From NCBI RefSeq assembly GCF_002215215.1, contig NZ_CP018632.1, forward strand, positions 2,600,501 to 2,664,500: a stretch of DNA of 64,000 nucleotides, written 5' to 3'. The notes below the pieces were generated by a model. That model saw only the letters and a list, made by a program, of their open reading frames with translations, searched no databases and was not told the origin of the DNA. The position numbers and the translations under genes were made by a program. The stretch is from Granulosicoccus antarcticus IMCC3135 (GTDB lineage: Bacteria; Pseudomonadota; Gammaproteobacteria; Granulosicoccales; Granulosicoccaceae). Below, piece after piece: positions 43,598 through 53,114 of the stretch; position 1 is the first letter of the stretch; each line of letters begins with the position of its first letter.

Positions 43598-44184
43598 GGG
43601 GTGTTGCTCGGTTTTATCTGCTCATCTCTTGAATAAACATTCCGCTATTACATATTGTGCCTGTTTCAACCCGTTCCCATCAGACATATGAAATAACGTT
43701 ACTGCGATCTATCTAACCATCGTCAAGCTCTGCGCGGTGTGTAGAACGCCGAAATTTACAATGTGCGACAGTTGCCTCGACTGTGTGGGGGAGGGACTTA
43801 CGGGTTCCTGCCAAATCAGCATCCGATCAACAAAGTTACAAAGAGGCTCAGTAACATCAGCTTCAAATCTGACAGAGAATCATTGTCGGCGAAGCATTCT
43901 AGCGAATAGCGGGGGCGCTGTGTCGAACAAGTGGCATGGCAAGACCCATTGTACAAGCCTGTTTTTAATTGGATTCAAGTTGTTTCATACTTCAATAATC
44001 CAGGAATGTTTTTCGGGATATATGTCTGTTTCCGGGAAAAATGCCGCAGCATGAAAGTAAGACCTTGTTACCATTCAGCCAGAGTCAATACAACGTATGT
44101 TACTCGATGTTTCATGACAAAATATTGACGCAGCAGAGATGACTTAGTACTCTGCTTTGCAATGGACAACAATTCTCGGGCGGA
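43598..44184. other. Divergent intergenic region, 587 bases
   Basis: There is no convincing gene. Small reading frames here have Cys- and His-rich, non-repeating sequence and no ribosome sites. The region must hold the promoter of the leftward repeat protein. On the right it carries the promoter candidate with an embedded palindrome at 44125-44156. Confidence 0.6.
44125..44156 (+). promoter_or_regulatory. Promoter candidate with embedded palindrome
   Basis: TTGACG (44125-44130) and TACTCT (44148-44153) are 17 bases apart; the -35 is strong and the -10 weak. Across them AGCAGAG (44132-44138) and CTCTGCT (44150-44156) form a perfect seven-base inverted repeat with 11 bases between. A repressor bound to the palindrome would cover the -10 box. 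The implied leader to the gene at 44185 is about 25 bases. Confidence 0.4.
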
Positions 44185-44853
44185 ATGCACTTGGACGACC
44201 TTATCTATAGTTTTCTACTGCAATCGGACTTCCCGAGAGCCGCGATCATTTTCGATCTGGACTTGCTTGGAGCCGCGGCGAAAGTGGGGACAGATATGCG
44301 GAGGCCCTCGTTTGTCATTGTTGACCCCGATACTGCCGAACTGCTCGCCATAATCGACGTTGTTGATGCCATCGATGGTGATGCCCTGCGAGAGATGTCC
44401 ACAGAGACTGGCGCTTACGCTTCACGGTTGGGAGGCAAGGCGATTCAGGGCTTTGTCATTCGAGTTGATGTTCGTGGAAGTACGGAAGATGAGCAGATCC
44501 AGTTCTATCGCGTATGGCCGAATAGCACGCTGCATCAGCTATCCAGCAAGTCATTCCCGGATCTCGGTTCGTTGCGCGTGGCGCGAAAGCTTGTCATTGA
44601 CAACATGCCCAAGCCTGTTATCAGAGCTGAGCCGATAATCATGGAAGAAGAATCCGATGACGATCAATCTGAGCCGCGCCCGGGGTGGGGCATGTACCTG
44701 CCTGCCTTTGTTTTGCTGGTTTTGATTATTGCAGATGGCCTTTCTAATGCAATTCGAGGCATATCGTTGCTGACGCTTTCGCAAAGTGTCCTGGCTTTCG
44801 GAGTCGCTTTTCTGCTTACCTTGCCAGCAGCCATTCGTTTTCTACGACGCTAG
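44185..44853 (+). CDS. Membrane protein with possibly inactive PD-(D/E)xK-like N-terminal domain
   Basis: The product has 222 residues. The N-terminal 145 residues read like the HsdR-N/restriction-endonuclease-like fold. A helical start is followed by RRPSFVIVDPDTAELLAIID, laid out as the usual RPDFVI...LLAIIEVK core, and then by FVIRVD and FYRVWP strands. The expected Asp, Glu and Lys are Ser, Asp and Val here, so cleavage activity is doubtful. An acidic linker (MEEESDDDQSEP) leads to two C-terminal transmembrane helices at about 171-189 and 198-216. I do not recognise a named family. The start ATG follows GGGCGG too closely for an ideal site, and no other start is better. Confidence 0.7.
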   Translation: MHLDDLIYSFLLQSDFPRAAIIFDLDLLGAAAKVGTDMRRPSFVIVDPDTAELLAIIDVVDAIDGDALREMSTETGAYASRLGGKAIQGFVIRVDVRGSTEDEQIQFYRVWPNSTLHQLSSKSFPDLGSLRVARKLVIDNMPKPVIRAEPIIMEEESDDDQSEPRPGWGMYLPAFVLLVLIIADGLSNAIRGISLLTLSQSVLAFGVAFLLTLPAAIRFLRR

Positions 44854-44928
44854 TTTAGGGCGTAGTTCACCTGCAAACCATGCTCTAGTGCATACTGGTG
44901 TCTGGTATCCACATATGTTTATACGTGT

Positions 44929-45855
44929 ATGGAAGTATTACTCGCCGGCCTCAGGGCTGCAGGTGAACCCACGCGCTTGCGGTTGCTGGCCTTGTGTGCG
45001 CATGGTGAACTCAGCGTAACCGAGCTGACTCAGATTTTAAGTCAGAGCCAACCTCGTGTATCGCGTCATCTGAAACTCCTGGTCGAAGCCGGGTTGCTAA
45101 CCCGATTCAGGGAAGGCTCTCTGGTGTTCTATCGAATTTCAGAAAGCGGTGATTCTGCGCACTTGGCTCGTACGTTGGTGGAGTTGTTGCCCGACGATGA
45201 TACCGAGTTGACTCGCGATCTCGGTCGGCTTGATCAAATCAGGCACAAACGGGCGGAAATCGCAGAAAACTACTTCCAGGAAAATGCCGGCCAGTGGAAC
45301 AAGATCCGCGCCTTGCATGTGCCAGAAGCCGATGTGGAGCAGAGACTGCTACAGCTGGTGGGTACAGGCAGCATTGGCAGCTTTCTGGACATCGGTACCG
45401 GCACCGGGCGTGTGTTGGAGCTATTTGCCGCACAGGTTGAGCGAGGCATTGGACTTGATCTGAGTAGCGAGATGCTTGCGATAGCACGTACGCAGCTTGA
45501 ACGAGACGAGTTCAGGCACCTTCAGGTACGCAAGGGTGATATGTACAACATGCCTATTGATAATGAGTCAATCGACGTGGCTACCTTGCACCTGGTCTTG
45601 CACTACAGTCTGGAGCCGGCACTCGTCATTACAGAAGCCGCCCGCACTCTGACTACTGGCGGACGACTGTTCATTGTCGATTTTGACGCCCATCAGGAAG
45701 AGCGCCTCAGGGCTGAGCACAAGCATCAGCGACTGGGTTTCACTGATCGGGAAATCAATCAATGCATGGTGCAGGCGGGACTGGTTCCAGGTCCTGTGGA
45801 GTCGTTGATGGGAGACCCTCTTACCGTCAAGTTCTGGCAAGGCGTTCGTGCTTGA
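44929..45855 (+). CDS. ArsR-family regulator fused to a SAM-dependent methyltransferase
   Basis: The product has 308 residues. Residues 1-85 are a winged helix of ArsR type (AGEPTRLRLLALCAHGELSVTEL, SQPRVSRHLKLLVEAGLL, EGSLVFYRIS) without the metal-binding ELCVCDL Cys motif. Residues 110-305 are a class I methyltransferase with SFLDIGTGTGRVLELFA (SAM loop), GIGLDLSSEMLAIAR and a DVATLHLVLHY motif. Such fusions are frequent in proteobacteria, often near methionine or folate genes, but none is close here. The substrate is unknown. It may sense SAM or a methyl acceptor, or methylate a small molecule; the order of domains is certain, the function is not. Confidence 0.88.
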   Translation: MEVLLAGLRAAGEPTRLRLLALCAHGELSVTELTQILSQSQPRVSRHLKLLVEAGLLTRFREGSLVFYRISESGDSAHLARTLVELLPDDDTELTRDLGRLDQIRHKRAEIAENYFQENAGQWNKIRALHVPEADVEQRLLQLVGTGSIGSFLDIGTGTGRVLELFAAQVERGIGLDLSSEMLAIARTQLERDEFRHLQVRKGDMYNMPIDNESIDVATLHLVLHYSLEPALVITEAARTLTTGGRLFIVDFDAHQEERLRAEHKHQRLGFTDREINQCMVQAGLVPGPVESLMGDPLTVKFWQGVRA

Positions 45856-45906
45856 TGGCGTGATTCACCGCAGAGGGGCTGAATGTAATCAGGTATCGCG
45901 GCCTAC

Positions 45907-46506
45907 CTACCTGGCAAGAGAGGAGGAGGCTGAAGGGGCTTTGAGTGTCCGGGAGACTAACAGTGCTACCAGAGCACCGGCAATCGCTCCTATCAAGTGA
46001 CCTTCCCAGGAGACGCCGTGCTGGAAGGGTACGACACCCTTCATCAGCGTGGAGGCGTACAGGAACCCGACACCGACCGAGATAAGTACTGATTTCAATC
46101 GTTTTTCAAAAATACCTGCAAATACGTGAAAGGTAATCAGGCCGAAGACTACGCCACTTGCACCGATATGCAACGCGGTTCTTCCGAACAACCATAGGCC
46201 TGTACCGCACAGCAGCGCGATCAATATGACAATCACACCGCTATTGGCTCGTGAGCCAGCCAATAGCAGCATGGTGACTGTCAGCGGGATTGAATTACCC
46301 AGCAGGTGTGCGAAGTCGCCGTGCAGAAAAGGCATGGCAACGATGCCGGTCAACCCATGCAGAGTCCTTGGAACCAGCCCGAGTTTTTCAAGAGGCAGAA
46401 AAATATCGAGGAGAAAAACGAGCCAGATGACGGCTACAAAGATGCCGACACCTGCTAAGTCCCGTTTGATGGAATGAACGTTTCGTGAATCAACAAGACT
46501 ACTCAT
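45907..46506 (-). CDS. Rhomboid-family intramembrane serine protease
   Basis: The 199-residue protein has six predicted helices. The oxyanion element is FLHGDFAHLLGNSIPL, the catalytic Ser is in LHIGASGVVFGLI, and the catalytic His is in WEGHLIGAIAGAL. These are the three landmarks of active rhomboids. It starts at the ATG at 46506, six bases after the stop of the upstream gene at 46512-46982, so the two are likely co-transcribed. Rhomboids cleave transmembrane segments of partner proteins; a co-transcribed single-pass protein is a reasonable candidate partner, though that is only inference. Confidence 0.92.
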   Translation of the reverse strand: MSSLVDSRNVHSIKRDLAGVGIFVAVIWLVFLLDIFLPLEKLGLVPRTLHGLTGIVAMPFLHGDFAHLLGNSIPLTVTMLLLAGSRANSGVIVILIALLCGTGLWLFGRTALHIGASGVVFGLITFHVFAGIFEKRLKSVLISVGVGFLYASTLMKGVVPFQHGVSWEGHLIGAIAGALVALLVSRTLKAPSASSSLAR

Positions 46507-46511
46507 AGGTG

Positions 46512-46982
46512 TCAGGCCAGCATACGACGCAGGCGATCGGCTACGTCTGTCTGTACCTTGGCGGTAGGCAGCGCTGAGGTAGTGGTGCTGGTCTCACTCC
46601 GGAGTGCGGAAAACTGCTCAGCATTGATACCCAGGCGAGAGGCGTCCGCTTCAGTCAGGTTAAGAATTTTTATCATTTCCCGAATTTCTCGTGATTCAGC
46701 CTGTTGGGCGTCAGCCGAAACAGTTGATTGTGCTGTTTGCTCGGGTGTCTTCTCAGAACCAGCCTCGGTCGGGACTGTTTTGTCGCCTCCAGAGTTGTTG
46801 TCTGCCGATGTCTGATCAGGTGTTTTTGTTTGTGATGAAGTGTCTCGATTGAGTTGCCCTTGCAGACCAGAGGTCTGGGAAAGCTGCGCTTCGTCGGCTA
46901 GTTTTCTTTCCGATTGTGCCTTGACAGCCTTGATGATCAGGGCGGCGGCAAGCGCCAGTACGATTAATGTAATGAACCACAT
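46512..46982 (-). CDS. Single-pass membrane protein with disordered linker, unknown function
   Basis: The 156-residue protein starts at the ATG at 46982 after GGAGAG. It has one N-terminal transmembrane helix (MWFITLIVLALAAALIIKAV). A Ser/Thr/Gln/Glu-rich disordered stretch covers about 25-95. A short helical C-terminus (REIREMIKILNLTEADASRLGI, ending VADRLRRMLA) follows. I recognise no family. It is the first gene of a two-gene unit with the rhomboid protease. Confidence 0.75.
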   Translation of the reverse strand: MWFITLIVLALAAALIIKAVKAQSERKLADEAQLSQTSGLQGQLNRDTSSQTKTPDQTSADNNSGGDKTVPTEAGSEKTPEQTAQSTVSADAQQAESREIREMIKILNLTEADASRLGINAEQFSALRSETSTTTSALPTAKVQTDVADRLRRMLA

Positions 46983-47206
46983 GACAGTCTCTCTCCATTT
47001 TGAACGTGTGGGTAATCAACCTGTATAACCATAGGCTAATCACCGGGTAAGTGGTCACGGCTGATAGAATTCCGTGATAGAACGGTACGAATACTTGCGG
47101 CGGTGGATTTGTTGTGTGATCTACAGCTTAGATGATCCGTTGAACAGATTGATATCGTCCATATTCTTTTAATTTCCTTTTTCCTACTCCAGAGCCCTGA
47201 TACCTG

Positions 47207-48643
47207 ATGGTCCGACCCGACAAATCAATTGTCAAACGTTTCGACAGTCTGAAAACCCATCTTGAGCGTGAAAACCCGGTGCTGATTGATGCCATCGCTG
47301 GTTTTCGCAAGCTCGATACAATCGGCTACAAGACTGGTCTGATCGATTCTGACGACTCTTACGCCATGCAAATATCCTGGTGGCCGCTAGTTTCCGTTCT
47401 GGGAGTGTTCTCGGCCGGAAAATCCTCATTCATCAATAGTTATCTTGGTGAAAAACTACAAAAAACAGGGAACCAGGCGGTAGACGACAAGTTTACCGTG
47501 ATGTGCTACGGCGAAGAAAATGCCGGACGCGTGTTGCCAGGGCTTGCTCTGGACGCTGATATGCGCTTTCCTTTTTACAAAATAAGTGATGAAATTGAAA
47601 AGGTTACAGAGGGTGAGGGTCGAAGAATCGACGCTTATCTGCAATTGAAAGTAACCAATTCGGAAGTATTGCGAGGCAAGATACTGATCGATTCTCCGGG
47701 GTTTGATGCCGATGCGCAGCGAACATCCACACTGAAGCTGACCAACCACATCATGGATATATCAGATCTGGTGCTGGTCTTCTTTGATGCGCGTCATCCA
47801 GAGCCTGGTGCAATGCAGGACACACTGACTCATCTGGTTGAAAACACTATCTTGCGCAATGACAGTAGCAAATTCCTTTTTATTCTCAACCAGATAGACA
47901 CGGCCGCCAGAGAAGACAATACCGAAGAAATTGTCGGTGCCTGGCAACGTGCCTTGTCGCAAAAAGGCCTGACTGCTGGTCGCTTTTACACCATCTACAA
48001 CAAGGACGTGTCACTGCCCATCGATAACGAATCACTGCGTAAGCGATTCGAAGACAAGCGCGATTCGGACATGGCTGAAATCGAAGAGCGAATACACCAG
48101 GTTGAGGTGGAGCGGGCTTACCGGATTGTCGGAGCCATGGAAAAGCAGGCTCACAATATTCGTGAACAGGCAATTCCGGCAATTACTCGCTTGAAGCGCA
48201 CCTGGTCACGCCGCGTATTGCGACTGGATGCTCTGGCGTTTGCTCTGGCTGCCGTAGCGATCATAGGCGGCGCGTTAATGACCGGTGCTATGGGCTCGCT
48301 GATGGGGTTTGTTCTGAGCCTGTTCGCCGATCCTGTATCGATGCTGACCACGTTGCTGGGGCTGTTGCTGGTAGTGCTGGTGGTGCACTTTTTCATCCGA
48401 AAACTTGTAGCGGAATTCATGGCGGCTCGCCTGAAGAATACTGATGATGAGCCTTATGCCAAGGCATTCAGGTTCAATACCCGCTATTTCAGATCAGTAT
48501 TCAGCAAGGATCCTGTTGGCTGGGGTAGTCGTTCGCAGAAGACGATTGATGAAGTGGTTGAACATGCGTCAGAATTCGTCGAATCCTTGAACGACCAATT
48601 CACAAACCCTTCAGGCAAGGCCAAAGAGCTGGCCAAAGAATAA
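47207..48643 (+). CDS. Dynamin-like GTPase with C-terminal membrane helices
   Basis: The 478-residue protein starts at the ATG at 47207. The GTPase domain has G1 GVFSAGKSSFIN (66-77), a G2 candidate Thr in VDDKFTVMCYG, G3 IDSPGFDAD and G4 FILNQIDTA, the layout of dynamin and EHD-type GTPases. A helical stalk follows (about 285-345). Two or three transmembrane segments lie at about 340-400, and then an amphipathic tail. This is the pattern of bacterial dynamin-like proteins that tubulate or fuse membranes. It stands alone, without the second dynamin-like gene seen in paired systems. The partner and membrane are unknown; the transmembrane anchor suggests the cytoplasmic face of the inner membrane. 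Confidence 0.83.
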   Translation: MVRPDKSIVKRFDSLKTHLERENPVLIDAIAGFRKLDTIGYKTGLIDSDDSYAMQISWWPLVSVLGVFSAGKSSFINSYLGEKLQKTGNQAVDDKFTVMCYGEENAGRVLPGLALDADMRFPFYKISDEIEKVTEGEGRRIDAYLQLKVTNSEVLRGKILIDSPGFDADAQRTSTLKLTNHIMDISDLVLVFFDARHPEPGAMQDTLTHLVENTILRNDSSKFLFILNQIDTAAREDNTEEIVGAWQRALSQKGLTAGRFYTIYNKDVSLPIDNESLRKRFEDKRDSDMAEIEERIHQVEVERAYRIVGAMEKQAHNIREQAIPAITRLKRTWSRRVLRLDALAFALAAVAIIGGALMTGAMGSLMGFVLSLFADPVSMLTTLLGLLLVVLVVHFFIRKLVAEFMAARLKNTDDEPYAKAFRFNTRYFRSVFSKDPVGWGSRSQKTIDEVVEHASEFVESLNDQFTNPSGKAKELAKE

Positions 48644-48699
48644 GCCTTCTTGCTGGTCAATGATGGAAGAGCAGAACCAAGGCTCTAACACTTAAGAAT

Positions 48700-48728
48700 A
48701 AAAAACCCGGCTCAAGGCCGGGTTTTTT
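48700..48728. terminator. Strong bidirectional rho-independent terminator
   Basis: AAAAAACCCGGC (48700-48711) and GCCGGGTTTTTT (48717-48728) form a perfect stem around five bases, with A and T runs on both sides. It separates the converging dynamin-like gene and rne. Confidence 0.95.
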
Positions 48729-48754
48729 ATTGGCAGATACTGACTTTTGACTGA

Positions 48755-51700
48755 TTAGTCGTTGAGCTTCTCAGTCGTAGGTTTGACATTGCTTTCTATG
48801 GCTTCATCCGAACTCTGTGACGTATTGTCATTGACCGCCGCCTTCGTGGCTGCCTCAGAGTTACCAACCTCTACTGCCTTGCTGCCAAGGCTTGCAGGAA
48901 TGACATCAGGCACCCTCTTGGACGCTAGCGACAAGCCACCACCTGAGCCAGACTCATCCTTGTTGGCCAGGGATCGTACAGAGCTTTTCAGCTGGCTGGG
49001 TTGGCGCTGTGACACTTTGCTTTCTTCGGTTACAACGTGTGTCGTTGCTTCTGAAGCGCTCGTCTCAACAGGGCTGATATCGGCCGGCTCTGGTTGATGC
49101 TTTTCAGGCTTTGTACTTTCTTCCGCAGTAGTCGTTGTGTCGTTGGAGTCAGCTGTTTCTGCAGGGGTAGGGCTTTTTGCAGCTGCCGCTTTCTTGCTGT
49201 TGACTCGTTCACGACGTCGTCCGCCACCGCGGCGTTTCGGTTTGCCAGTGTCGTCGCTGTCGTCCGAAGGGTCTTCTGAATCAAGCTCGGAAATCGCTGC
49301 AGGCTCAGCTTCTGTAGCCTCTGCAGGTTCAACCGCAGCAGGCTCTTCTGCAGATTCGATCACAGCAGGCTTGGCTTCAGCAGTTTCAACTGGAGCTGGT
49401 ACTTCTGCAGGTTCGACCGCAGCAGCCTGAGCTTCAGCGGATTCAACTGGAGCAGGCTCTTCTGCAGGTTCAACCGCAGCAGCTTGAGCTTCAGCGGATT
49501 CAACTGGAGCAGGCTCTTCTACAGGTTCGAGCGCAGCCGGTTTAGCTTCAGCGGATTCAGTTGCAGCAGGCTCTTCTACAGGTTCGACCGTAGCAGGTTG
49601 AGCTTCAGCGGATTCAACGGGAGCAGGCTCTTCCGCAGATACGACCGCAGCAGGTTGAGCTTCAACGGATTCAACGAGAGCAGGTTCTTCCGCAGATTCA
49701 ATCGCAGCAGGTTCAGCTGGAGCAGTCTCAACTACTTCAGCTGCGCTAGCGTCCTCTGCCGTGTCATTGGCAGCTGCTTTTGAAGAACGTCTGCGACCTT
49801 TCTGTCGAGAGCTCTTTTGCCTATCGGTTGGCGAAGCCTCGGAAGTGTCAGATGTTTCCGATGTTTCCGATGTTTCCGATGTGCTTTCCGCAGACGTATC
49901 GTTAGCAGGCTCTTCGGATGAGGCAATCACCTCATTTGGAGCATCGACAACAGCGGTTGCTGTCGTAATGGCAGCTTTTTCGCCGACTGATTCAGCTTTT
50001 TCTGTGGATTCCGACATCGCAGCAGAAGCATCATCAATTGAGACAGCTTCGGCGTTATTGCCCTTTGCGTCAGCGTTGTCAGCTTGTTGATGCTCGCCAG
50101 TGGCGTTAGCAGATGGTTCTACTGTTGCATCGGCATCGTTTGCCGCTGATTCTTTGATTTCACCATTTTCATCACGCTCGTTGGTCTTTCCTCGTCCTCG
50201 ACCACCACGACGTCGTCCACCACGTCGTCCGCGTGTGCGACCGCCTTCTTCCGAATTAGCAGGCTGTTCGTTGGCCGGCCCATCTGCCGTCGTTGTTGGT
50301 GCTGATTCCGCATCGATAACAACGGTGTCGGAATTTTCAGGTGTTGTCTGTTCGACTTTTCGTTTGGAGCGTCGTCCGTTGGCTGATCGCTTGTTGTTTT
50401 CTGGTTTGCCAGCGTTCGCATCAGTGGCTTCGCCTTCACCGTCAACAGCGATAGGCAGTTCCTCAGCATTGGCGCTGTTCTCTTGCTTGCGGCCACGACC
50501 ACGTCCACGAGGATTCTTGCGCTCTCCTTCTGGGGCTTCTGCGTTCTTGGCACGTCGCTGGTTGTTGCGTCCGCCACGAGGAGACTCGTTGCTTGTTTCG
50601 CCGTTTTCGCCGTTTTCGCCGTTTTCGCCGTCAGCTTGCTTGGAACGTCCACGTCCATTGCGGTTGCCGGAACGTGATCCGCGTTTCTGGCCTCGCGATT
50701 CGTCATCCGAATTACCGTTACGGCGAGCATTCGTATTGGCCGATTTCGAGCCTGAAGCGTTCTGTTCAGTGGTGCTATCAGCTGACGACTCATTGCTTGA
50801 TGAGCTGGCTCCAAACAGGGAAGTGACAGCACCTAGTATCCGTCTGAAGCCGCCTGGTCCCTGGACGGGGCCAGGGACGACAGCTTGTTGTTGGAGTCGG
50901 GCAGGGGTGGGGGCTGGGGCCAGAGGGCTGACCGCGCTAACTGCTGCGGTTTCCGGCTTTTTCTCTTCTCGCGCTTCTTGCTGTGCGGAGTAAGTTTCGG
51001 TGTTGTCAGATGCCAGTTCGTAGCTCTTCTTTGTCACCATGTCGTGGTCCGCTTCAGACATGCGGATACGTTCGATGGTGTAGTTCGGAGTTTCAAGAGT
51101 CGGGTTGGCAACAATCAGCAGGACGACATTGTTACGAGCCTCGATCTCGGTAATGCTCTGACGTTTCTCATTGAGCAAATAGGTCGCGACCTCTACAGGA
51201 ACATCCGCCATGACGCGTCCCGTATTGTCCTTCATCGCATCTTCTTCCACCAGTCGCAGAATGGACAGAGCGGTTGATTCGATACCACGAATGGTGCCGT
51301 GGCCCTGGCAACGAGGGCAGACGTTTTCGGAGGATTCTCCCAGTGACGGGCGTAAACGCTGTCTGGACATTTCCAACAGCCCGAACTTCGAAATTCGGCC
51401 TATTTGCACACGGGCACGGTCTTGCTTGAGAGCATCGCGTAGGCGGTTTTCCACGGCGCGCTGGTGCTTGGAGTCCATCATGTCGATGAAATCGATGACA
51501 ACCAGGCCGCCCAGGTCGCGCAGTCGCAATTGACGGGCGACTTCATCGGCAGCTTCCAGGTTGGTGTTGGTCGCTGTCTCTTCTATATCTGATCCCTTGG
51601 TGGCTCGTGCCGAGTTGATGTCGATGGACACCAGAGCTTCGGTGTGATCGATGACAAGAGCACCGCCGGAGGGCAGGCGAACTTCACGACGAAATGCCGA

Positions 51701-52531
51701 TTCGATCTGGGATTCAACCTGGTAGCGATTGAACAACGGGACATCGTCCTGGTACATCTTGAGCTTGCGTTCGTTCTGCGGCATGTACAACCGAATGAAC
51801 TCTGCTGCCTGCTCATAAGTGGTCGCTTCGTCAGCGATGATTTCACCGATGTCGCCGCGAAAATAGTCACGCAGACCGCGCACGATGATGTTGCTTTCCT
51901 GATAGATCAGAAAGGGGGCTTTGTTCTCACCAGCAGCTTCTTGAATGGCTTTCCAGATGGCTGCCTGATAATCAAGATCCCATTGCAGTTCTTCAGTGGT
52001 TCGTCCGATACCGGCAGTACGCACGATAGTACCCATGCCGGCCGGGACTTCCACATCGGACATGGCAGCCTTCAGCTCGGAGCGGTCGTCTCCTTCGATA
52101 CGACGTGAAACACCGCCAGCACGGGGGTTGTTAGGCATCAAAACGAGAAATCGGCCAGCCAGGCTGATGAAGGTCGTCAGGGCAGCGCCTTTATTGCTGC
52201 GCTCTTCCTTCTCGATCTGAACAACGATCTCTTGGCCTTCCTTGATGCAATCACGAATGCTGGGGCGTCCGCCTTCAGTCTTCTTGTTGCTACCGTTCAG
52301 GAACTCTTTGGCAATTTCCTTGAAAGGCAGGAAGCCGTGACGATCAGCACCATAGTCTACAAAGACCGCTTCGAGGCTGGGCTCGACGCGAGTGATTTTG
52401 GCTTTATAGATATTTGATTTGCGTTGTTCGCGGGATTTGTGCTCAATATCGAGATCGACTAGTCGTTGACCATCGACGATGGCAACACGCAACTCCTCTG
52501 AGTGAGTTGCGTTGATCAACATTCTTTTCAT
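48755..52531 (-). CDS. rne: Ribonuclease E
   Basis: The 1258-residue endoribonuclease is the scaffold of the RNA degradosome. The catalytic half starts [17 protein letters not shown] and has the S1 domain ([24 protein letters not shown]) and the 5'-sensor/RNase H-like region. The catalytic Asp residues lie in [16 protein letters not shown] and [12 protein letters not shown], and the zinc link is CPRCQGHG. After about residue 530 the tail is disordered: Arg/Gly-rich patches ([16 protein letters not shown]), short repeats and a run of six 19-residue Glu/Pro/Ala units at 49349-49690. E. coli Rne has 1061 residues, so the tail is longer. rluC is divergent, as in many gammaproteobacteria, with a long shared leader. 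Confidence 0.96.
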   Translation of the reverse strand: MKRMLINATHSEELRVAIVDGQRLVDLDIEHKSREQRKSNIYKAKITRVEPSLEAVFVDYGADRHGFLPFKEIAKEFLNGSNKKTEGGRPSIRDCIKEGQEIVVQIEKEERSNKGAALTTFISLAGRFLVLMPNNPRAGGVSRRIEGDDRSELKAAMSDVEVPAGMGTIVRTAGIGRTTEELQWDLDYQAAIWKAIQEAAGENKAPFLIYQESNIIVRGLRDYFRGDIGEIIADEATTYEQAAEFIRLYMPQNERKLKMYQDDVPLFNRYQVESQIESAFRREVRLPSGGALVIDHTEALVSIDINSARATKGSDIEETATNTNLEAADEVARQLRLRDLGGLVVIDFIDMMDSKHQRAVENRLRDALKQDRARVQIGRISKFGLLEMSRQRLRPSLGESSENVCPRCQGHGTIRGIESTALSILRLVEEDAMKDNTGRVMADVPVEVATYLLNEKRQSITEIEARNNVVLLIVANPTLETPNYTIERIRMSEADHDMVTKKSYELASDNTETYSAQQEAREEKKPETAAVSAVSPLAPAPTPARLQQQAVVPGPVQGPGGFRRILGAVTSLFGASSSSNESSADSTTEQNASGSKSANTNARRNGNSDDESRGQKRGSRSGNRNGRGRSKQADGENGENGENGETSNESPRGGRNNQRRAKNAEAPEGERKNPRGRGRGRKQENSANAEELPIAVDGEGEATDANAGKPENNKRSANGRRSKRKVEQTTPENSDTVVIDAESAPTTTADGPANEQPANSEEGGRTRGRRGGRRRGGRGRGKTNERDENGEIKESAANDADATVEPSANATGEHQQADNADAKGNNAEAVSIDDASAAMSESTEKAESVGEKAAITTATAVVDAPNEVIASSEEPANDTSAESTSETSETSETSDTSEASPTDRQKSSRQKGRRRSSKAAANDTAEDASAAEVVETAPAEPAAIESAEEPALVESVEAQPAAVVSAEEPAPVESAEAQPATVEPVEEPAATESAEAKPAALEPVEEPAPVESAEAQAAAVEPAEEPAPVESAEAQAAAVEPAEVPAPVETAEAKPAVIESAEEPAAVEPAEATEAEPAAISELDSEDPSDDSDDTGKPKRRGGGRRRERVNSKKAAAAKSPTPAETADSNDTTTTAEESTKPEKHQPEPADISPVETSASEATTHVVTEESKVSQRQPSQLKSSVRSLANKDESGSGGGLSLASKRVPDVIPASLGSKAVEVGNSEAATKAAVNDNTSQSSDEAIESNVKPTTEKLND
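49349..49690 (-). repeat. Six 57-bp repeats in the RNase E tail
   Basis: Six consecutive units of 19 residues, pattern E-(E/V)-P-A-x-V-E-S-(A/V)-E-A-(Q/K)-x-A-x-(V/L/I)-E-(P/S)-(A/V), run without gaps. Units four and five are identical in protein. The segment is strongly acidic and proline-rich. Confidence 0.88.
49851..49877 (-). repeat. Three 9-bp repeats (Ser-Glu-Thr) in rne
   Basis: The unit gatgtttcc (plus strand) occurs three times in a row and encodes repeated Ser-Glu-Thr in the disordered tail. Confidence 0.9.
50600..50626 (-). repeat. Three 9-bp repeats (Gly-Glu-Asn) in rne
   Basis: The unit gccgttttc (plus strand) occurs three times in a row and encodes repeated Gly-Glu-Asn, next to an Arg-rich patch of the tail. 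Confidence 0.9.
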
Positions 52532-53114
52532 TATTGGTTTGGTCCATAGCGGACCCTGCCTTGACGGGAATTTCCGGGGAATGCGCGCACGCCTCGACCA
52601 CGCTGGTTAGAAACCAGATTAGGAGGGTCAGGCAAGACTTGATATATGCGCTCAGCATTTCATTGGCCGAGAAGGCGGAATCCGTAATTGTTATTTAGTA
52701 GTTGAAACACACCGGTTGGTGCGATTCGCAATTCTGCGATCATGGCTGGCATCCGGCCCCGATGATCGAGCGAGTAAGACTGTCTTGTTTACTCTGGCCA
52801 GTGAGGCATCCACGTTGAGGTAGAGACCGTTGTTCAGTCCCGGCCAGCGCTGGCGGCAAAAGCCCGTCAAGTTGGCAACCACCCGTGGTATGAACGATAC
52901 TGTCAGAATCGTCGATTAAATGGAGTCCATTCATACACCGACTCTTTAATATAGCAGTGCCTGAAGAGTTCGGCAATCGTCAGGCCAAAATTTGACAGTT
53001 CCAGCTAACATATTTCGCTGTCTGGAACTCACTTGCTTTGTCACTAACGTCAGCAATAATCATGCAAATATCACATTCGATTGTGAAACTCTGTCACAAT
53101 TCAGGTCAAGATCA
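52532..53114. other. Divergent rne/rluC intergenic region and probable rne leader
   Basis: The 583 bases hold no convincing gene. In E. coli the rne mRNA has a long structured 5' leader through which RNase E controls its own message. The length here allows the same, but I could not identify the conserved hairpins by eye. A perfect inverted repeat at 53080-53100 lies just before rluC. Confidence 0.55.
53080..53100. promoter_or_regulatory. Perfect inverted repeat ahead of rluC
   Basis: ATTGTGA (53080-53086) and TCACAAT (53094-53100) are exact inverse repeats seven bases apart. They resemble a CRP-type site but the spacing is one base too long for the consensus. A further TCACA lies at 53071. 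The element ends 14 bases before the start codon, so it could act in RNA as well as DNA. Confidence 0.4.

Noticed and set aside
43737-44054. 105-codon frame in the gap left of the nuclease-like membrane protein
   Set aside because: Its Cys- and His-rich sequence has no pattern, ribosome site or support from neighbours. It is more likely non-coding.
50100-50993. 297-codon frame on the plus strand opposite the rne tail
   Set aside because: It is the antisense of low-complexity Arg/Gly/Glu codons. The minus-strand RNase E frame is continuous and recognisable at its catalytic half.
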